DNA of 64,000 nt from contig NZ_CP133133.1 in NCBI RefSeq assembly GCF_030908625.1, positions 2,294,001-2,358,000 on the forward strand. The letters run 5' to 3'. Positions 44,234 through 53,408 of this stretch are shown piece by piece. Below the pieces are notes generated by a model. That model was not told the origin of the DNA. It worked only from the letters and a program-made list of their open reading frames with translations, and did no database searches. How positions within the stretch are numbered: the first letter of the stretch is position 1; every line of letters begins with the position of its first letter. Both the position numbers and the translations under genes were made by a program. This DNA is from Paludicola sp. MB14-C6 (lineage in GTDB: Bacteria > Bacillota > Clostridia > Oscillospirales > Ruminococcaceae).

Positions 44234-45508
44234 TTATTCAGATATTTTGCGAGCTTCTAAATAAAATCTCTTGTCGCAAGCTTCACCCATAGAAAAAGTT
44301 TTTCTTGGAAGTGCGCCATCTAAAATAACTGTTTTAAATAAATCGTTTTTATCCATACTAGGTAGAATAAAACCAATACTGCTTTTATTTTCAGCACAAA
44401 GAGATTTTACAACATCCTCGCCATGAATATAATCTACTTCACCAGAATGGGCTGCAAGGTATTCATCAATAAATTCTTGTAAGCTTCCAACAGCAAGATT
44501 TAATGTTGGATTTGTAATGTACACAGTTTTAATAGTATCATTAACTACAACTTCTATTTGTTGTGAATTGGTGGTTGGGGTTTCGCTTAAAATGTATCGT
44601 TTTGTAAAAGCATCCATGACTTCTTTTGGATTCACATCAAATATAACACGATGAATTGCTTCAAATTCCAAAGACTCATCATGTAAATTTACAATTTCAA
44701 CTAAAGCATATCGTGCTGGATGATTTCTTGCTTTTTCTTCACCAATCTTCTCTTTTAAGTTTAAATAGCATTGTCTTGCAGTAGCAAGCGAGTGGTTGCC
44801 ATCGCCAACAGCAAACAGTAAAACATCTTTGTCAGAAACATGGTAGCGTTGATTAAAATGATTTTGGTCGCCTAAAAGATGAATTGCAGTATTTATTTTT
44901 TCAATAAATGTTTGCGGTAATTCGTATCCTTTAATAGAACCACTATTTTGCATCAAAGGAAAATCATATACTTTTTTAAATTGTTCTGTGTGTTTTCCAA
45001 GAGATTCAATAATCTCTTTTTTCTCATCATCAATTAAAAGCATAACGTGAGGAAGCTCCAAAGGTGCATTTTCACGAATTTTCACACGAGGTGGAATTCG
45101 TTCTAAAACGGTTCCTTCTGTTGCACGAATTGCACTCTGTGAGCCTTTTGCATAATCATAACATTCTAAATCGACTGCACCGATAATGCCTTTTCGTATT
45201 TTACCATTTTTTTGTGTGCGTTCAATATAAAAATAGGTGTTAGCATATTCTTGAAAAAGTCCGTCATCTAAATAACGCTGCATAGAAAGGTTAATGCCAT
45301 TAATCATTCCATCAAAATCAGCAGTTTTTAAATAAACTTCAGGGAAAACTGTATGGTATGTAGATGGAGCATCTTTTACATACTGTTTAACTTGATTCCA
45401 ATATGAAGGCTCGGAAGTGTATTGATCGCAAGCAACAACACTCCACGCAGTCATATTGTTCGTTTTTGGCAATAGAATTGTCGCAGGAAATAAAACGTTG
45501 TTTTTCAA
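44234..45508 (-). CDS. DUF1015 family protein
   Basis: This cytoplasmic protein of about 424 residues belongs to the DUF1015 family. Recognisable segments are AWSVVACDQYTSEPSYW near the N-terminus, GAVDLECYDY, LFAVGDGNHSLATARQCY with the conserved DGNHSLATA motif, and YIHGEDVVK. The function is not established; some members sit near serine metabolism genes, which is not the case here. The likely start is a TTG at 45508, seven bases after AAGGAG. The ATG at 45538 lies upstream of that site. Confidence 0.85.
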   Translation of the reverse strand: MKNNVLFPATILLPKTNNMTAWSVVACDQYTSEPSYWNQVKQYVKDAPSTYHTVFPEVYLKTADFDGMINGINLSMQRYLDDGLFQEYANTYFYIERTQKNGKIRKGIIGAVDLECYDYAKGSQSAIRATEGTVLERIPPRVKIRENAPLELPHVMLLIDDEKKEIIESLGKHTEQFKKVYDFPLMQNSGSIKGYELPQTFIEKINTAIHLLGDQNHFNQRYHVSDKDVLLFAVGDGNHSLATARQCYLNLKEKIGEEKARNHPARYALVEIVNLHDESLEFEAIHRVIFDVNPKEVMDAFTKRYILSETPTTNSQQIEVVVNDTIKTVYITNPTLNLAVGSLQEFIDEYLAAHSGEVDYIHGEDVVKSLCAENKSSIGFILPSMDKNDLFKTVILDGALPRKTFSMGEACDKRFYLEARKISE

Positions 45509-45585
45509 ATTGATTCTCCTTAAATATAATTTTGCCATTTACATTTAATACAAAAAAGCTTTGACTTTTGATTTATGATAGGAGA

Positions 45586-46251
45586 TTATACTCCGTTATT
45601 CACAATTTCGCTCACTTTATCATTTACAAAGGTAATGAAAACAGATGCATTTGGATTGTTTTCACCAATCCACTGATAGGTATAGTAATTTTCTTCTAAA
45701 GGGGTTTCGCCTTGATCCGTTAAAACGCCATCTCCACCAATAATGGAACTGACATGAGCATAAGACATACCTTGCATTATATTTTTTAATTCTTGTTTAG
45801 AAATGCCGTTTGGTATCGTTCCGTTTTCTTGATTATTAAAAATACCGGGGTTTTCATCAATTAAAGGCAAATTGCTATTTTTAAAAATAAGGCCGGCAAA
45901 GAAAATAATGCCTGATATCATTGCTGTAATGAGTACCAAACCGCCTAAAACGAATGGCCAAATATGAGTTTTTTTATTTTGGGTCTTTGCAGCAGCTTGA
46001 AACGGTGACTGCTGATAATATGCTTGATTTGGGTTATAAAAGTTTTGGTATTGATAGTTAGCTTGGTTTTGTTGATAATAATTCTGATTTTGTTGTTGAT
46101 AAGCTGCTAAATCAAAACCACAAAACAAACAGAATCTATCGTTGCAAATATTGCGGCAACGAGGACAAATTTGAGGTGCTTTTTGACATTGCGGTTGATT
46201 GTTTGGTTGTGCTTCATTGTTGTTTATTTCATTTGTAGAATTAAAGTCCAT
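45586..46251 (-). CDS. Zinc-ribbon single-pass membrane protein with BLIP/SmpA-like C-domain
   Basis: The 221-residue protein begins with a low-complexity acidic/Asn-Gln segment, then a zinc ribbon (CPRCRNICNDRFCLFCG). A Tyr/Gln/Asn-rich linker, a membrane helix (about 112-135) and an external domain follow. The C-terminal ISKQELKNIMQGMSYAHVSSIIGG start and the YQWIGENNPNASVFITFVNDKV strands fit the SmpA/BLIP-like fold. Zinc-ribbon plus membrane helix proteins of this type are common in Clostridia; the role is unknown. A GGAGG site supports the start. Confidence 0.7.
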   Translation of the reverse strand: MDFNSTNEINNNEAQPNNQPQCQKAPQICPRCRNICNDRFCLFCGFDLAAYQQQNQNYYQQNQANYQYQNFYNPNQAYYQQSPFQAAAKTQNKKTHIWPFVLGGLVLITAMISGIIFFAGLIFKNSNLPLIDENPGIFNNQENGTIPNGISKQELKNIMQGMSYAHVSSIIGGDGVLTDQGETPLEENYYTYQWIGENNPNASVFITFVNDKVSEIVNNGV

Positions 46252-46534
46252 ATTTTTTTGGCCTCCATCTAAATTTGATATTGTTTATATAACTGTACAT
46301 ATATTATCATCTATTAGCCTTATTATATCAATAATATAGCTTGTTGTAAACAGTAACATCATATAACAATCAATTGGAAAACATTAAAATAATTTGTGAA
46401 AGATTATGAAAAAAGAGTGAATATACTTTCAGAAAATTTAGGAAAACGAAAAAAACTTGTTGTATAATAACGAATGAAATGGTATTATTGAATAGGCACT
46501 CTTTGCCCTAATATTTTTTTAGAGGGTGTTAACT

Positions 46535-48019
46535 ATGCAAATCGGCTTTGATAACGCGTTGTACGTTAAAAAGCAAGCAGAATTTATTAGAAAGCGTATT
46601 GAGATGTTTGACAACAAATTATACCTGGAATTTGGTGGAAAATTGTTTGATGACTATCATGCGGCTAGAGTTCTACCGGGGTTTGACGTAAATGCAAAAA
46701 TTAAACTTTTACAAGAGTTTAAAGATCAAGCCGAAATTATTTTCTGTATTAATGCTGCTGATATTGAAAAGAATAAAATCCGTGCTGATTTTGGAATTAC
46801 ATATGATTTAGATGTTCTACGTATTATTGATAATATGCGTAACATGGGATTATATGTGAACGGAGTTGTTGTAACGCAATATAAAGATCAACCTGCAGCA
46901 GATATATTTAGAAAAAAATTAGAAATGCGTGGAATCAAAACATATATTCATTATCCTATTAAAGGTTATCCTACTGATGTTGATTTAATAGTAAGCGACA
47001 AAGGTTATGGTGCGAATGATTATGTTGAAACATCAAGACCTTTAGTAGTAATTACTGCACCGGGTCCATGTAGCGGTAAATTGGCTACTTGTCTTTCTCA
47101 ACTATATCATGAATATAAACATGGTGTAAAAGCGGGATACGCAAAATTTGAAACATTCCCAATTTGGAATATTCCATTAAAACATCCTGTAAACTTAGCT
47201 TATGAAGCTGCAACTGCAGATTTAAAAGATGTGAATATGATTGATCCGTTTCATCTAGAAGCATATGGTGAAACAACTGTTAACTATAATCGTGATATTG
47301 AAGTTTTCCCAGTTGTAAAAACAATATTAACGCGTATTACCGGTAACGCAAATATTTATCATTCTCCAACCGACATGGGTGTAAACATGGCTGGTTACGG
47401 TATTTTTGATGATGAAGTAGTGAAAAAAGCGGCGAGACAAGAAATTATCCGCCGATATTATAAAGCAATGTGTGATCATAAACAAGGAAGAGTAGATGCT
47501 GATACTGCTACTCGAGTTGACTTGATTATGAAGCAAATTGATATTTCAGTAGAAGATCGTAAGGTAGTTGCGAAAGCAAATGAAAAATTTGAAGCAACTG
47601 AAATGCCATCTGTTGCAATTGAATTACAAGATGGAAGAATTATTACAGGAAAAGCTTCTGAGTTAATGAATGCAGGGGCAAGTTGTTTATTAAATACAAT
47701 TAAAGTCTTAGCTGGTTTGGAAGATGATTTGCATCTGATTGCACCTCATGTTTTAGAGCCAATTAAACTTTTAAAAGGCGAAGTATTTAAAAATCGCAGA
47801 ACTTCTTTAGATATGGAAGAAGTGTTAATTGCATTAAGTATTAGTGCATCTAAAAATGAAACTGTGAAACGTGCTATGGATATGCTAAGTGAGTTGAAAA
47901 ACTGCGAGGCGCATAGTTCTCATATGGTGATTCAAAATGATGAAGATGTATTTAGAAAATTAGGTATTAACTTAACTTGTGATGCAAAATTCCCAACAAA
48001 AGATTTATACTATATATAG
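46535..48019 (+). CDS. DUF1846 family protein
   Basis: This 494-residue cytoplasmic protein belongs to the uncharacterised DUF1846 family found in Firmicutes. Typical segments are IGFDNALYVKKQAEFIRKRI at the start, the LEFGGKLFDDYHAARVLPGF block, and the APGPCSGKLATCLSQLYHE phosphate-loop-like motif. HSPTDMGVNMAGYGIFDD follows later. The CSGK segment suggests nucleotide binding, but the activity is unknown. The ATG at 46535 follows AGAGG; the GTG at 46526 lies inside that region. It ends at a strong terminator and has its own upstream A+T-rich region. Confidence 0.9.
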   Translation: MQIGFDNALYVKKQAEFIRKRIEMFDNKLYLEFGGKLFDDYHAARVLPGFDVNAKIKLLQEFKDQAEIIFCINAADIEKNKIRADFGITYDLDVLRIIDNMRNMGLYVNGVVVTQYKDQPAADIFRKKLEMRGIKTYIHYPIKGYPTDVDLIVSDKGYGANDYVETSRPLVVITAPGPCSGKLATCLSQLYHEYKHGVKAGYAKFETFPIWNIPLKHPVNLAYEAATADLKDVNMIDPFHLEAYGETTVNYNRDIEVFPVVKTILTRITGNANIYHSPTDMGVNMAGYGIFDDEVVKKAARQEIIRRYYKAMCDHKQGRVDADTATRVDLIMKQIDISVEDRKVVAKANEKFEATEMPSVAIELQDGRIITGKASELMNAGASCLLNTIKVLAGLEDDLHLIAPHVLEPIKLLKGEVFKNRRTSLDMEEVLIALSISASKNETVKRAMDMLSELKNCEAHSSHMVIQNDEDVFRKLGINLTCDAKFPTKDLYYI

Positions 48020-48024
48020 TGATA

Positions 48025-48057
48025 AGAATAGTGCGAGTTTTTTACTCGCACTATTCT
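48025..48057 (+). terminator. Terminator after the DUF1846 gene
   Basis: A 14-bp perfect stem (48025-48038 with 48044-48057), loop TTTTT, core AGTGCGAGT, followed by ATATTTTA. Confidence 0.85.
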
Positions 48058-48087
48058 ATATTTTATAAAAATACGGGAGAGATTTAT

Positions 48088-48588
48088 TTGAAATTTACAA
48101 TTCGAAACGAAATGGAAACGGATTATCCATTCATACAGAAAATTTACGAACAAGGAATTGCAACCAATCTAGCAACTTTTCAAATGCAAAGTCCTACTTA
48201 TGAAGAATGGGACGCTATTCATCATTCGTTTTGTAGATTTGTTGCACTCGATGAGGAGCAAGTAATCGGGTTTGCACTGCTATCACCAACATCTGCTCGA
48301 CCGGCATTTCGTGGTGTAGCTGAATTGAGCGTTTACATTCATAATAATTATAAAGGCAAAGGTGTTGGATCTATGCTTATCAATCATATAATAGAACAAT
48401 CTGAGCAAAATGGTATTTGGACTTTATATTCATCTATAATGAGCGATAATGAGCCAAGTATTGCTTTGCATAAAAAGTGCGGCTTTCGTGAAATTGGGTA
48501 TCGTGAAAAAATTGCACAAGATTGCAATGGTGTATGGAGAGATACCATTATAATGGAACGAAGAAGTCAAAAAGGTCTATACAAATAA
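48088..48588 (+). CDS. GNAT acetyltransferase, phosphinothricin acetyltransferase-like
   Basis: This 166-residue enzyme resembles PAT/BAR and related amino-acid N-acetyltransferases. The acetyl-CoA loop is NNYKGKGVGSMLINHII, the preceding strand AELSVYIH, and the tail NEPSIALHKKCGFREIGY is characteristic, as is CNGVWRDTIIMERR. The start is most likely TTG at 48088 with GGGAGA upstream. The longer frame from 48019 would run through the terminator hairpin. The substrate is unknown; methionine sulfoximine or similar is possible. Confidence 0.85.
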   Translation: MKFTIRNEMETDYPFIQKIYEQGIATNLATFQMQSPTYEEWDAIHHSFCRFVALDEEQVIGFALLSPTSARPAFRGVAELSVYIHNNYKGKGVGSMLINHIIEQSEQNGIWTLYSSIMSDNEPSIALHKKCGFREIGYREKIAQDCNGVWRDTIIMERRSQKGLYK

Positions 48589-48618
48589 TAAACATCTGCA
48601 AATAAAATTACAGATGCA

Positions 48619-49743
48619 TCAAAATAGTGAGATATCACAAATATTACTAAAGTAAATATACATGTTGGAAAGCCTGTTTGTAATATAACGATTGTTATCC
48701 GATTTTATTGTAAGTGGAATTTCCGATTCATTAGCAATTGGAAGAGCCAATACAACAGTCGTTCCTTTATTAACTTCGCTTGTAATAAAAAGTTTTCCAT
48801 TAAAGGCTTCTACGATTTTTTTGGTAATGGGAAGCCCTAATCCGATACTTTCTTGTTCTAAGGCTTTATTACTATCAATTGCGGAATAGAATGGCCTAAA
48901 AATTCGATCCATTTTCTTTTGAGGAATTCCAATGCTTTCATCAGTTATTGTAATAGATACAAAATCATTATTGGTTTTTAAAGAAATATGAATGGTTGAT
49001 TCTTTCGGCGAAAAAATGCAGCTGTTAGAAATAATATGAAAAAGTGCAATAGATAGATATTCTTCATCAAATAGGCAAATTACGTTTTGAGGGCAAATCT
49101 CATAAGTAAGTTTGTATCCCGAGTTTAGGAGTAATAATTGAAGTGCTTTTACTAAATTTTCTAAATAGTTGTTTATGATATGATAAGAAAGATTAAATTT
49201 GATTTTATTATTAATTAAATTATAATAGTTTGAAACTTCGGCTGATTTTCTTAATATTTGATAGCTGTTTTTGGCAATATGATTTAATGGCTTTAAGTCA
49301 TCATATTCTTCAAGTTGGGTTAGCTTTTGAGCAATAGGAGGAAGCAAATTTAAAATACGAACAGCAGGCCCCTGTAATGCCCCATATAAAGAACTATGAT
49401 CTAATTGTTGGGTTATTTTCGTTTTTTTATTATACTCCAAATAACAAACTATTTTTTCAGTTTTGTTTTGCTCTGATTGTACCGGAATAAAATGAATTGG
49501 ATAATCAATATAGTTTAATATAAATGTTTCACAATGAAATGGGGTTCCTTTTTTCAATTCATCAGATGCATTGCTTAGAAGCTTGGCGTTTAAAGCAGAA
49601 TAATTGTGTAAGCTATCCCCGCATTTGATGTTTATTGCATTGTTTTTAATAAAATTATTTATATAAATAACTGTAAAATTGGTATTGCAAATAAATATCG
49701 GAGTATTTTGATTATCCAATATTGCATATTCGTTTTTCCCCAT
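48619..49743 (-). CDS. Orphan histidine-kinase-like protein lacking the phospho-acceptor His
   Basis: This 374-residue soluble protein has an N-terminal PAS-like region (about 8-105) and a helical segment where the dimerisation helix should be. A HATPase_c domain spans about 225-335. The segment GALQGPAVRIL aligns with the usual HELRTPLxxIL, so His is replaced by Gly121. The ATP-lid motifs are partly kept: N-box with N240, G1 box DESIGIP (first Gly is Ser), G2 box IGLGLPI. There are no membrane helices and no response regulator next to it. The C-terminal extension after about 335 is unassigned. It may sense something and bind ATP without acting as a classic kinase. Confidence 0.75.
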   Translation of the reverse strand: MGKNEYAILDNQNTPIFICNTNFTVIYINNFIKNNAINIKCGDSLHNYSALNAKLLSNASDELKKGTPFHCETFILNYIDYPIHFIPVQSEQNKTEKIVCYLEYNKKTKITQQLDHSSLYGALQGPAVRILNLLPPIAQKLTQLEEYDDLKPLNHIAKNSYQILRKSAEVSNYYNLINNKIKFNLSYHIINNYLENLVKALQLLLLNSGYKLTYEICPQNVICLFDEEYLSIALFHIISNSCIFSPKESTIHISLKTNNDFVSITITDESIGIPQKKMDRIFRPFYSAIDSNKALEQESIGLGLPITKKIVEAFNGKLFITSEVNKGTTVVLALPIANESEIPLTIKSDNNRYITNRLSNMYIYFSNICDISLF

Positions 49744-49919
49744 CCCTATATTTCACCACCAATCACCATATTTTACCTAAAACCAAATCTATTATACAAA
49801 ATATAATATTGTTTGTAAAGATATTAAATTATAATTGTATTATGCGATTATGATTAATAATTATGTTAATAATATAATTATTAATGAAATAAATATTCCG
49901 TTAATTTTCTAACAAACTA

Positions 49920-49948
49920 TTGCTATTTTAAGAGAAATAGTTTAAAAT
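49920..49948 (+). promoter_or_regulatory. Promoter of gapA
   Basis: TTGCTA at 49920-49925 and TAAAAT at 49943-49948 are 17 bases apart. A strong AGGAGG follows before the ATG at 49983. Confidence 0.65.
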
Positions 49949-49982
49949 AATTAAAGTATTAAAACTTAGGAGGTTTTTTATT

Positions 49983-50999
49983 ATGGCAGTTAAAGTTGCT
50001 ATTAATGGTTTTGGACGTATTGGACGTCTAGCATTCAGACAAATGTTCGGAGCAGAAGGATATGAAGTTGTTGCAATCAACGATTTAACAAATCCTAAAA
50101 TGCTTGCTCACTTATTAAAATACGATTCAGCACAAGGTAGATATGCTCTAGCTGATAAAGTTGAAGCAAAAGAAGAGTCTATCGTTGTTGATGGTAAAGA
50201 AATTAAAATCTACGCAAAAGCTAATGCTGCTGAGCTACCTTGGGGCGAAATCGGCGTTGACGTTGTTCTAGAATGTACTGGTTTCTATGTATCTAAAGCA
50301 AAATCTCAAGCACACATTGATGCAGGTGCTAAAAGAGTTGTTATTTCTGCTCCAGCAGGAAACGACCTACCAACAGTTGTATTCGGCGTAAATGAAAATA
50401 TTTTAACAAAAGAAGATACAATCATTTCTGCTGCTTCTTGTACAACAAACTGCTTAGCTCCTATGGCTAACGCATTAAATAAACTTGCTCCTATTAAGAG
50501 CGGTATTATGGCTACAATCCATGCTTACACTGGTGACCAAATGGTTCTTGATGGTCCTCACAGAAAAGGCGACCTAAGAAGAGCTAGAGCTGCTGCTTGC
50601 AATATCGTTCCAAACTCTACTGGTGCTGCAAAAGCTATCGGTTTAGTTATTCCTGAACTAAACGGCAAACTAATCGGTTCTGCACAACGTGTTCCAGTTC
50701 CAACAGGTTCTACTACTATTTTAACTGCAGTAGTTGAAGGCGAAGTAACAAAAGATCAAATTAATGCTGCTATGAAAGCTGCTTCTAATCCTTCTTTCGG
50801 TTACACAGAAGAAGAATTAGTATCTTCTGATATCGTTGGTATCAATTATGGTTCATTATTTGATGCAACTCAAACAATGGTAACTAAAATGGATAACGGT
50901 ACTTCTCAAGTTCAAGTTGTAGCTTGGTACGATAATGAAAACTCTTACACAAGCAACATGGTAAGAACAATTAAATACTTTGCTGAATTAAGCAAATAA
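49983..50999 (+). CDS. gapA: Glyceraldehyde-3-phosphate dehydrogenase, type I
   Basis: Central glycolytic enzyme (NAD+-dependent oxidation and phosphorylation of glyceraldehyde 3-phosphate). The 338-residue length is standard. The Rossmann loop is INGFGRIGR, the catalytic Cys lies in [12 protein letters not shown], and the phosphate-site TGAAKAIG and the C-terminal [13 protein letters not shown] are typical. Codon use is noticeably more uniform (GCT, CTA, GTT, GGT) than in neighbours, as expected for a highly expressed gene. It is monocistronic with its own promoter and terminator, not in an operon with pgk. Confidence 0.97.
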   Translation: MAVKVAINGFGRIGRLAFRQMFGAEGYEVVAINDLTNPKMLAHLLKYDSAQGRYALADKVEAKEESIVVDGKEIKIYAKANAAELPWGEIGVDVVLECTGFYVSKAKSQAHIDAGAKRVVISAPAGNDLPTVVFGVNENILTKEDTIISAASCTTNCLAPMANALNKLAPIKSGIMATIHAYTGDQMVLDGPHRKGDLRRARAAACNIVPNSTGAAKAIGLVIPELNGKLIGSAQRVPVPTGSTTILTAVVEGEVTKDQINAAMKAASNPSFGYTEEELVSSDIVGINYGSLFDATQTMVTKMDNGTSQVQVVAWYDNENSYTSNMVRTIKYFAELSK

Positions 51000-51016
51000 T
51001 TTTTTGAATACATCTG

Positions 51017-51044
51017 ACCACTCCTCTTATAGGAGTGGTTTTTT
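51017..51044 (+). terminator. Terminator of gapA
   Basis: ACCACTCCT and AGGAGTGGT form a 9-bp perfect stem with a 5-base loop, followed by a run of T. Confidence 0.92.
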
Positions 51045-51203
51045 GTGTTTCTTGCATAATTGAATAGCATTTTGTATACTTATAGAGTAAATGCTATTCG
51101 TTTTTAAAAAGTGTACTTTTAACCTAATGAAACAAAAAACCCTGATAAATCACTTTTATGTTATTACAGCGTCTCAGTCCATTAGAAAGGATTGATTATA
51201 ACA

Positions 51204-51686
51204 ATGAATTTATTTATTAAGCAAAAAATTTTTTCTTGGAAAGATAGGTTCTTTGTATATAATGAGAATGGAGAAGTAGTATATGAAGTAGAAGGCGAGC
51301 TATTTAGCTGGGGAGCAAAAATTCATATCTATAATCGCTATGAACGAGAGTTGTTTTATATCAAACAAAAGCTAATGTGTTTTTTACCTGAATACGAAAT
51401 ATATCGCAATGAAACACTTTATGCTCGAGTGAAAAAAGAGTTGTCTTTCATTACACCCAAATTAAATGTAAGTAGTAACTGCGGAGATTTTGTGATGAAA
51501 GGCGATTTTCTGAGTATGGATTTTTCGATTGAATGTAATAATGTCTTAATTGGAGAAATCCATAAGAAGTGGTTTACATGGGGAGATACTTATTGCTTAA
51601 CTGTTGTAGATAATGAGGATTCTGCATTTTTTACTGCAATGGTTATTGCCATTGACCATTGCTTACATAATGAATCGGAATGTTAA
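51204..51686 (+). CDS. LURP-one-related (YxjI-like) family protein
   Basis: This 160-residue protein has the Tubby-like beta-barrel signature of the LOR family: an N-terminal MNLFIKQKIFSWKDRFFVYNE start and alternating short strands (VVYEVEGELFSWGAKIHI, LYARVKKELSF). GEIHKKWFTWGDTYCLTVVD precedes the C-terminal helix. The function is unknown. The ATG at 51204 is chosen although the AAAGGA site is 12 bases away. It may be co-transcribed with the small gene at 51718. Confidence 0.75.
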   Translation: MNLFIKQKIFSWKDRFFVYNENGEVVYEVEGELFSWGAKIHIYNRYERELFYIKQKLMCFLPEYEIYRNETLYARVKKELSFITPKLNVSSNCGDFVMKGDFLSMDFSIECNNVLIGEIHKKWFTWGDTYCLTVVDNEDSAFFTAMVIAIDHCLHNESEC

Positions 51687-51717
51687 AGACTAAAGTAGAA
51701 TAAATAAGGAGATAAAT

Positions 51718-51915
51718 ATGTGCATAACATCACAATGTAAAGACTGTATCTATTTTTTATTGGATAATCGTGTTCATGCTTATCGTTGTGAGCCATATTA
51801 TTTTTGTAAGAAAAAAGGAAATCTGCATAGCAGAAATTATAAAATAGGCGAAGGAACAAGAATCTTACCCAATGATTTAGCTTGTGAATATTTTGAAATA
51901 AAGAAGCGACCGTAG
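51718..51915 (+). CDS. Small Cys-rich protein of unknown function
   Basis: This 65-residue protein is preceded by a good AAGGAG site. It contains six cysteines (CITSQCKDC, then YRCEPYYFC, then LACEYFE), which suggests metal binding or a small zinc-finger fold. No homologue is recognised. It ends at the terminator shared with the convergent hemerythrin gene. Confidence 0.65.
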   Translation: MCITSQCKDCIYFLLDNRVHAYRCEPYYFCKKKGNLHSRNYKIGEGTRILPNDLACEYFEIKKRP

Positions 51916-51935
51916 TTCAAACTGCGGTCGCTTCT
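51902..51935. terminator. Bidirectional terminator between convergent genes
   Basis: AGAAGCGACCG (51902-51912) pairs with CGGTCGCTTCT (51925-51935), with further AGTT/AAACT pairing inside. It overlaps the end of the small Cys-rich gene and the end of the hemerythrin gene. Confidence 0.88.
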
Positions 51936-52339
51936 GTGTAATTTTTATAGAAAATACAAAAAGGTATATCTTCCTCATATAAATGTTTATTGACACTATT
52001 TATAAAGAAAAGTTCAAATTCATTTTGAAATTCATTTGAATAATCTTTCGTTTCTAATTTTAAACATAAGTTTTTCAATTGAATACAAATCATATCATGT
52101 GCGGCTTGGTGTTTCCTAAAGTCGGGATACATGCTTGTTTTTTGAAAAGCTTCTTCTGCTTGAAAGTGATATTCGACATAGTGCTTTAGAAATTCAATAA
52201 ATTCTCGTATCGCTTTTTCTTTCATATTAAATTGGCAGCTGATTTTATAATTGTTAATCATTTTTAATAATTGCTTGTGTTGGCTGTCAATGAGTGGGTT
52301 TCCAGATTCATAAAAGTCAAACCATTCTAATAAACTCAT
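51917..52339 (-). CDS. Bacteriohemerythrin
   Basis: This 140-residue four-helix protein binds O2 or senses oxidative state through a non-haem diiron site. All seven ligands of the family pattern can be placed: H21, H58, E62, H77, H81, H119 and D124 (DSQHKQL, HFQAEE, HQAAHDM, NKHLYEED). It stands at the end of a minus-strand series whose next member is a PilZ protein. An oxygen-related or signalling role in an anaerobe is inferred. Confidence 0.93.
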   Translation of the reverse strand: MSLLEWFDFYESGNPLIDSQHKQLLKMINNYKISCQFNMKEKAIREFIEFLKHYVEYHFQAEEAFQKTSMYPDFRKHQAAHDMICIQLKNLCLKLETKDYSNEFQNEFELFFINSVNKHLYEEDIPFCIFYKNYTEATAV

Positions 52340-52372
52340 TTTTAAATCCCCATTTTTATCTTTATCTTAATA

Positions 52373-53020
52373 TTAAGATTCAGCTTCTCGACTTTTTCGT
52401 AAGAATTCAACTTGCTTTAGATAGATATATTTATATAAATTATCCATCTGACGTTGATCATTATCTGTAAATTCGCAGCCATAGCCATATTTATCATTTT
52501 CGGGTTGAATTCGTTGAATGATACATGGAAAAACAGATAGTGTTTGTGGTAAATCTAAAAGAACATAAACAGTTTGATTCAGCTCAAATTCTTCTTCCGA
52601 TATAAAATAAATACCACATAAACTAATATTACTAACGATAACTTCAATTGATGGAACTTCAGTGTAGTGAATTTCTTCAGTTGTAACCAATTTTTTATAT
52701 AGAGTTGCATGTTCAAAAATGTTAATTCTAAAAAATTCTCTTTTTTCAAAATCCATCAGTGTTACGACTTCAACTAAACGAACAAAATCATTTGTACCAA
52801 TAAATACTCGCCCGATAAGCACTTTAAATCCAAGTTTTTCGTTAAATATACTGACTTTAATTAAGGTATTAGCTGCAAGCAAAAGCTTTGTGTCGTCCCT
52901 GTAATGAATTTCAACGTATTCCTCATTAACATCTTGTATATATCCAGCACACAAGACCCTGTTTTCAATGGTCTTCAACTCGCATAAAGAGTTAATGTAA
53001 TTTTCAGAAATGGGCAACAT
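52373..53020 (-). CDS. PilZ domain protein (YcgR-like), c-di-GMP effector
   Basis: The 215-residue protein has an N-terminal beta-barrel flagellar-brake-like domain (about 1-110) and a C-terminal PilZ domain. The c-di-GMP binding motifs are seen: REFFRI (RxxxR) and NISLCGIYF ([D/N]xSxxG). The start at 53020 is fixed by AGGAGG; the longer frame to 53074 is rejected. Its presence implies cyclic di-GMP signalling in this organism, with possible control of motility or surface traits. No diguanylate cyclase or flagellar gene lies in the window. Confidence 0.9.
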   Translation of the reverse strand: MLPISENYINSLCELKTIENRVLCAGYIQDVNEEYVEIHYRDDTKLLLAANTLIKVSIFNEKLGFKVLIGRVFIGTNDFVRLVEVVTLMDFEKREFFRINIFEHATLYKKLVTTEEIHYTEVPSIEVIVSNISLCGIYFISEEEFELNQTVYVLLDLPQTLSVFPCIIQRIQPENDKYGYGCEFTDNDQRQMDNLYKYIYLKQVEFLRKSREAES

Positions 53021-53082
53021 GATAAGTCCTCCTAGTGTCAAAATCATAATATGAAGTGAAAAGATATGTGCCATATTCAGTT

Positions 53083-53388
53083 TTATTTTTTCAAATATTT
53101 TAATCTTCGTTTATAGATAAAAGCAAATAAAAAAGTTGCAACCGAAGAAAAGAATAAAGGAATCGAAAGAACAATGAGTGCAATATCCATCATTCCTTGC
53201 ATCGGAAATAGTATTGCAACGGTAAAAATACTGATTGTCAGTATCAATAGAAATATTGGTAAAATATATGCAATAACTTTTTTCTTAGTATACTTACAAA
53301 TAATAAATTCAAATAAAACTGCAATCGCTGATACAATAGCAGAAAGTAATATTAGCCTAAAAATAGCATTATTAAATAGGTCGATCAT
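53083..53388 (-). CDS. Small three-helix membrane protein
   Basis: This 101-residue hydrophobic protein has about three membrane helices and a lysine/arginine-rich C-terminus (YKRRLKYLKK). No homologue is recognised. It sits 20 bases downstream of ruvX in the same direction, so it is probably co-transcribed. Confidence 0.65.
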   Translation of the reverse strand: MIDLFNNAIFRLILLSAIVSAIAVLFEFIICKYTKKKVIAYILPIFLLILTISIFTVAILFPMQGMMDIALIVLSIPLFFSSVATFLFAFIYKRRLKYLKK

Positions 53389-53408
53389 AGTATACCTTTT
53401 TCTTTCAA

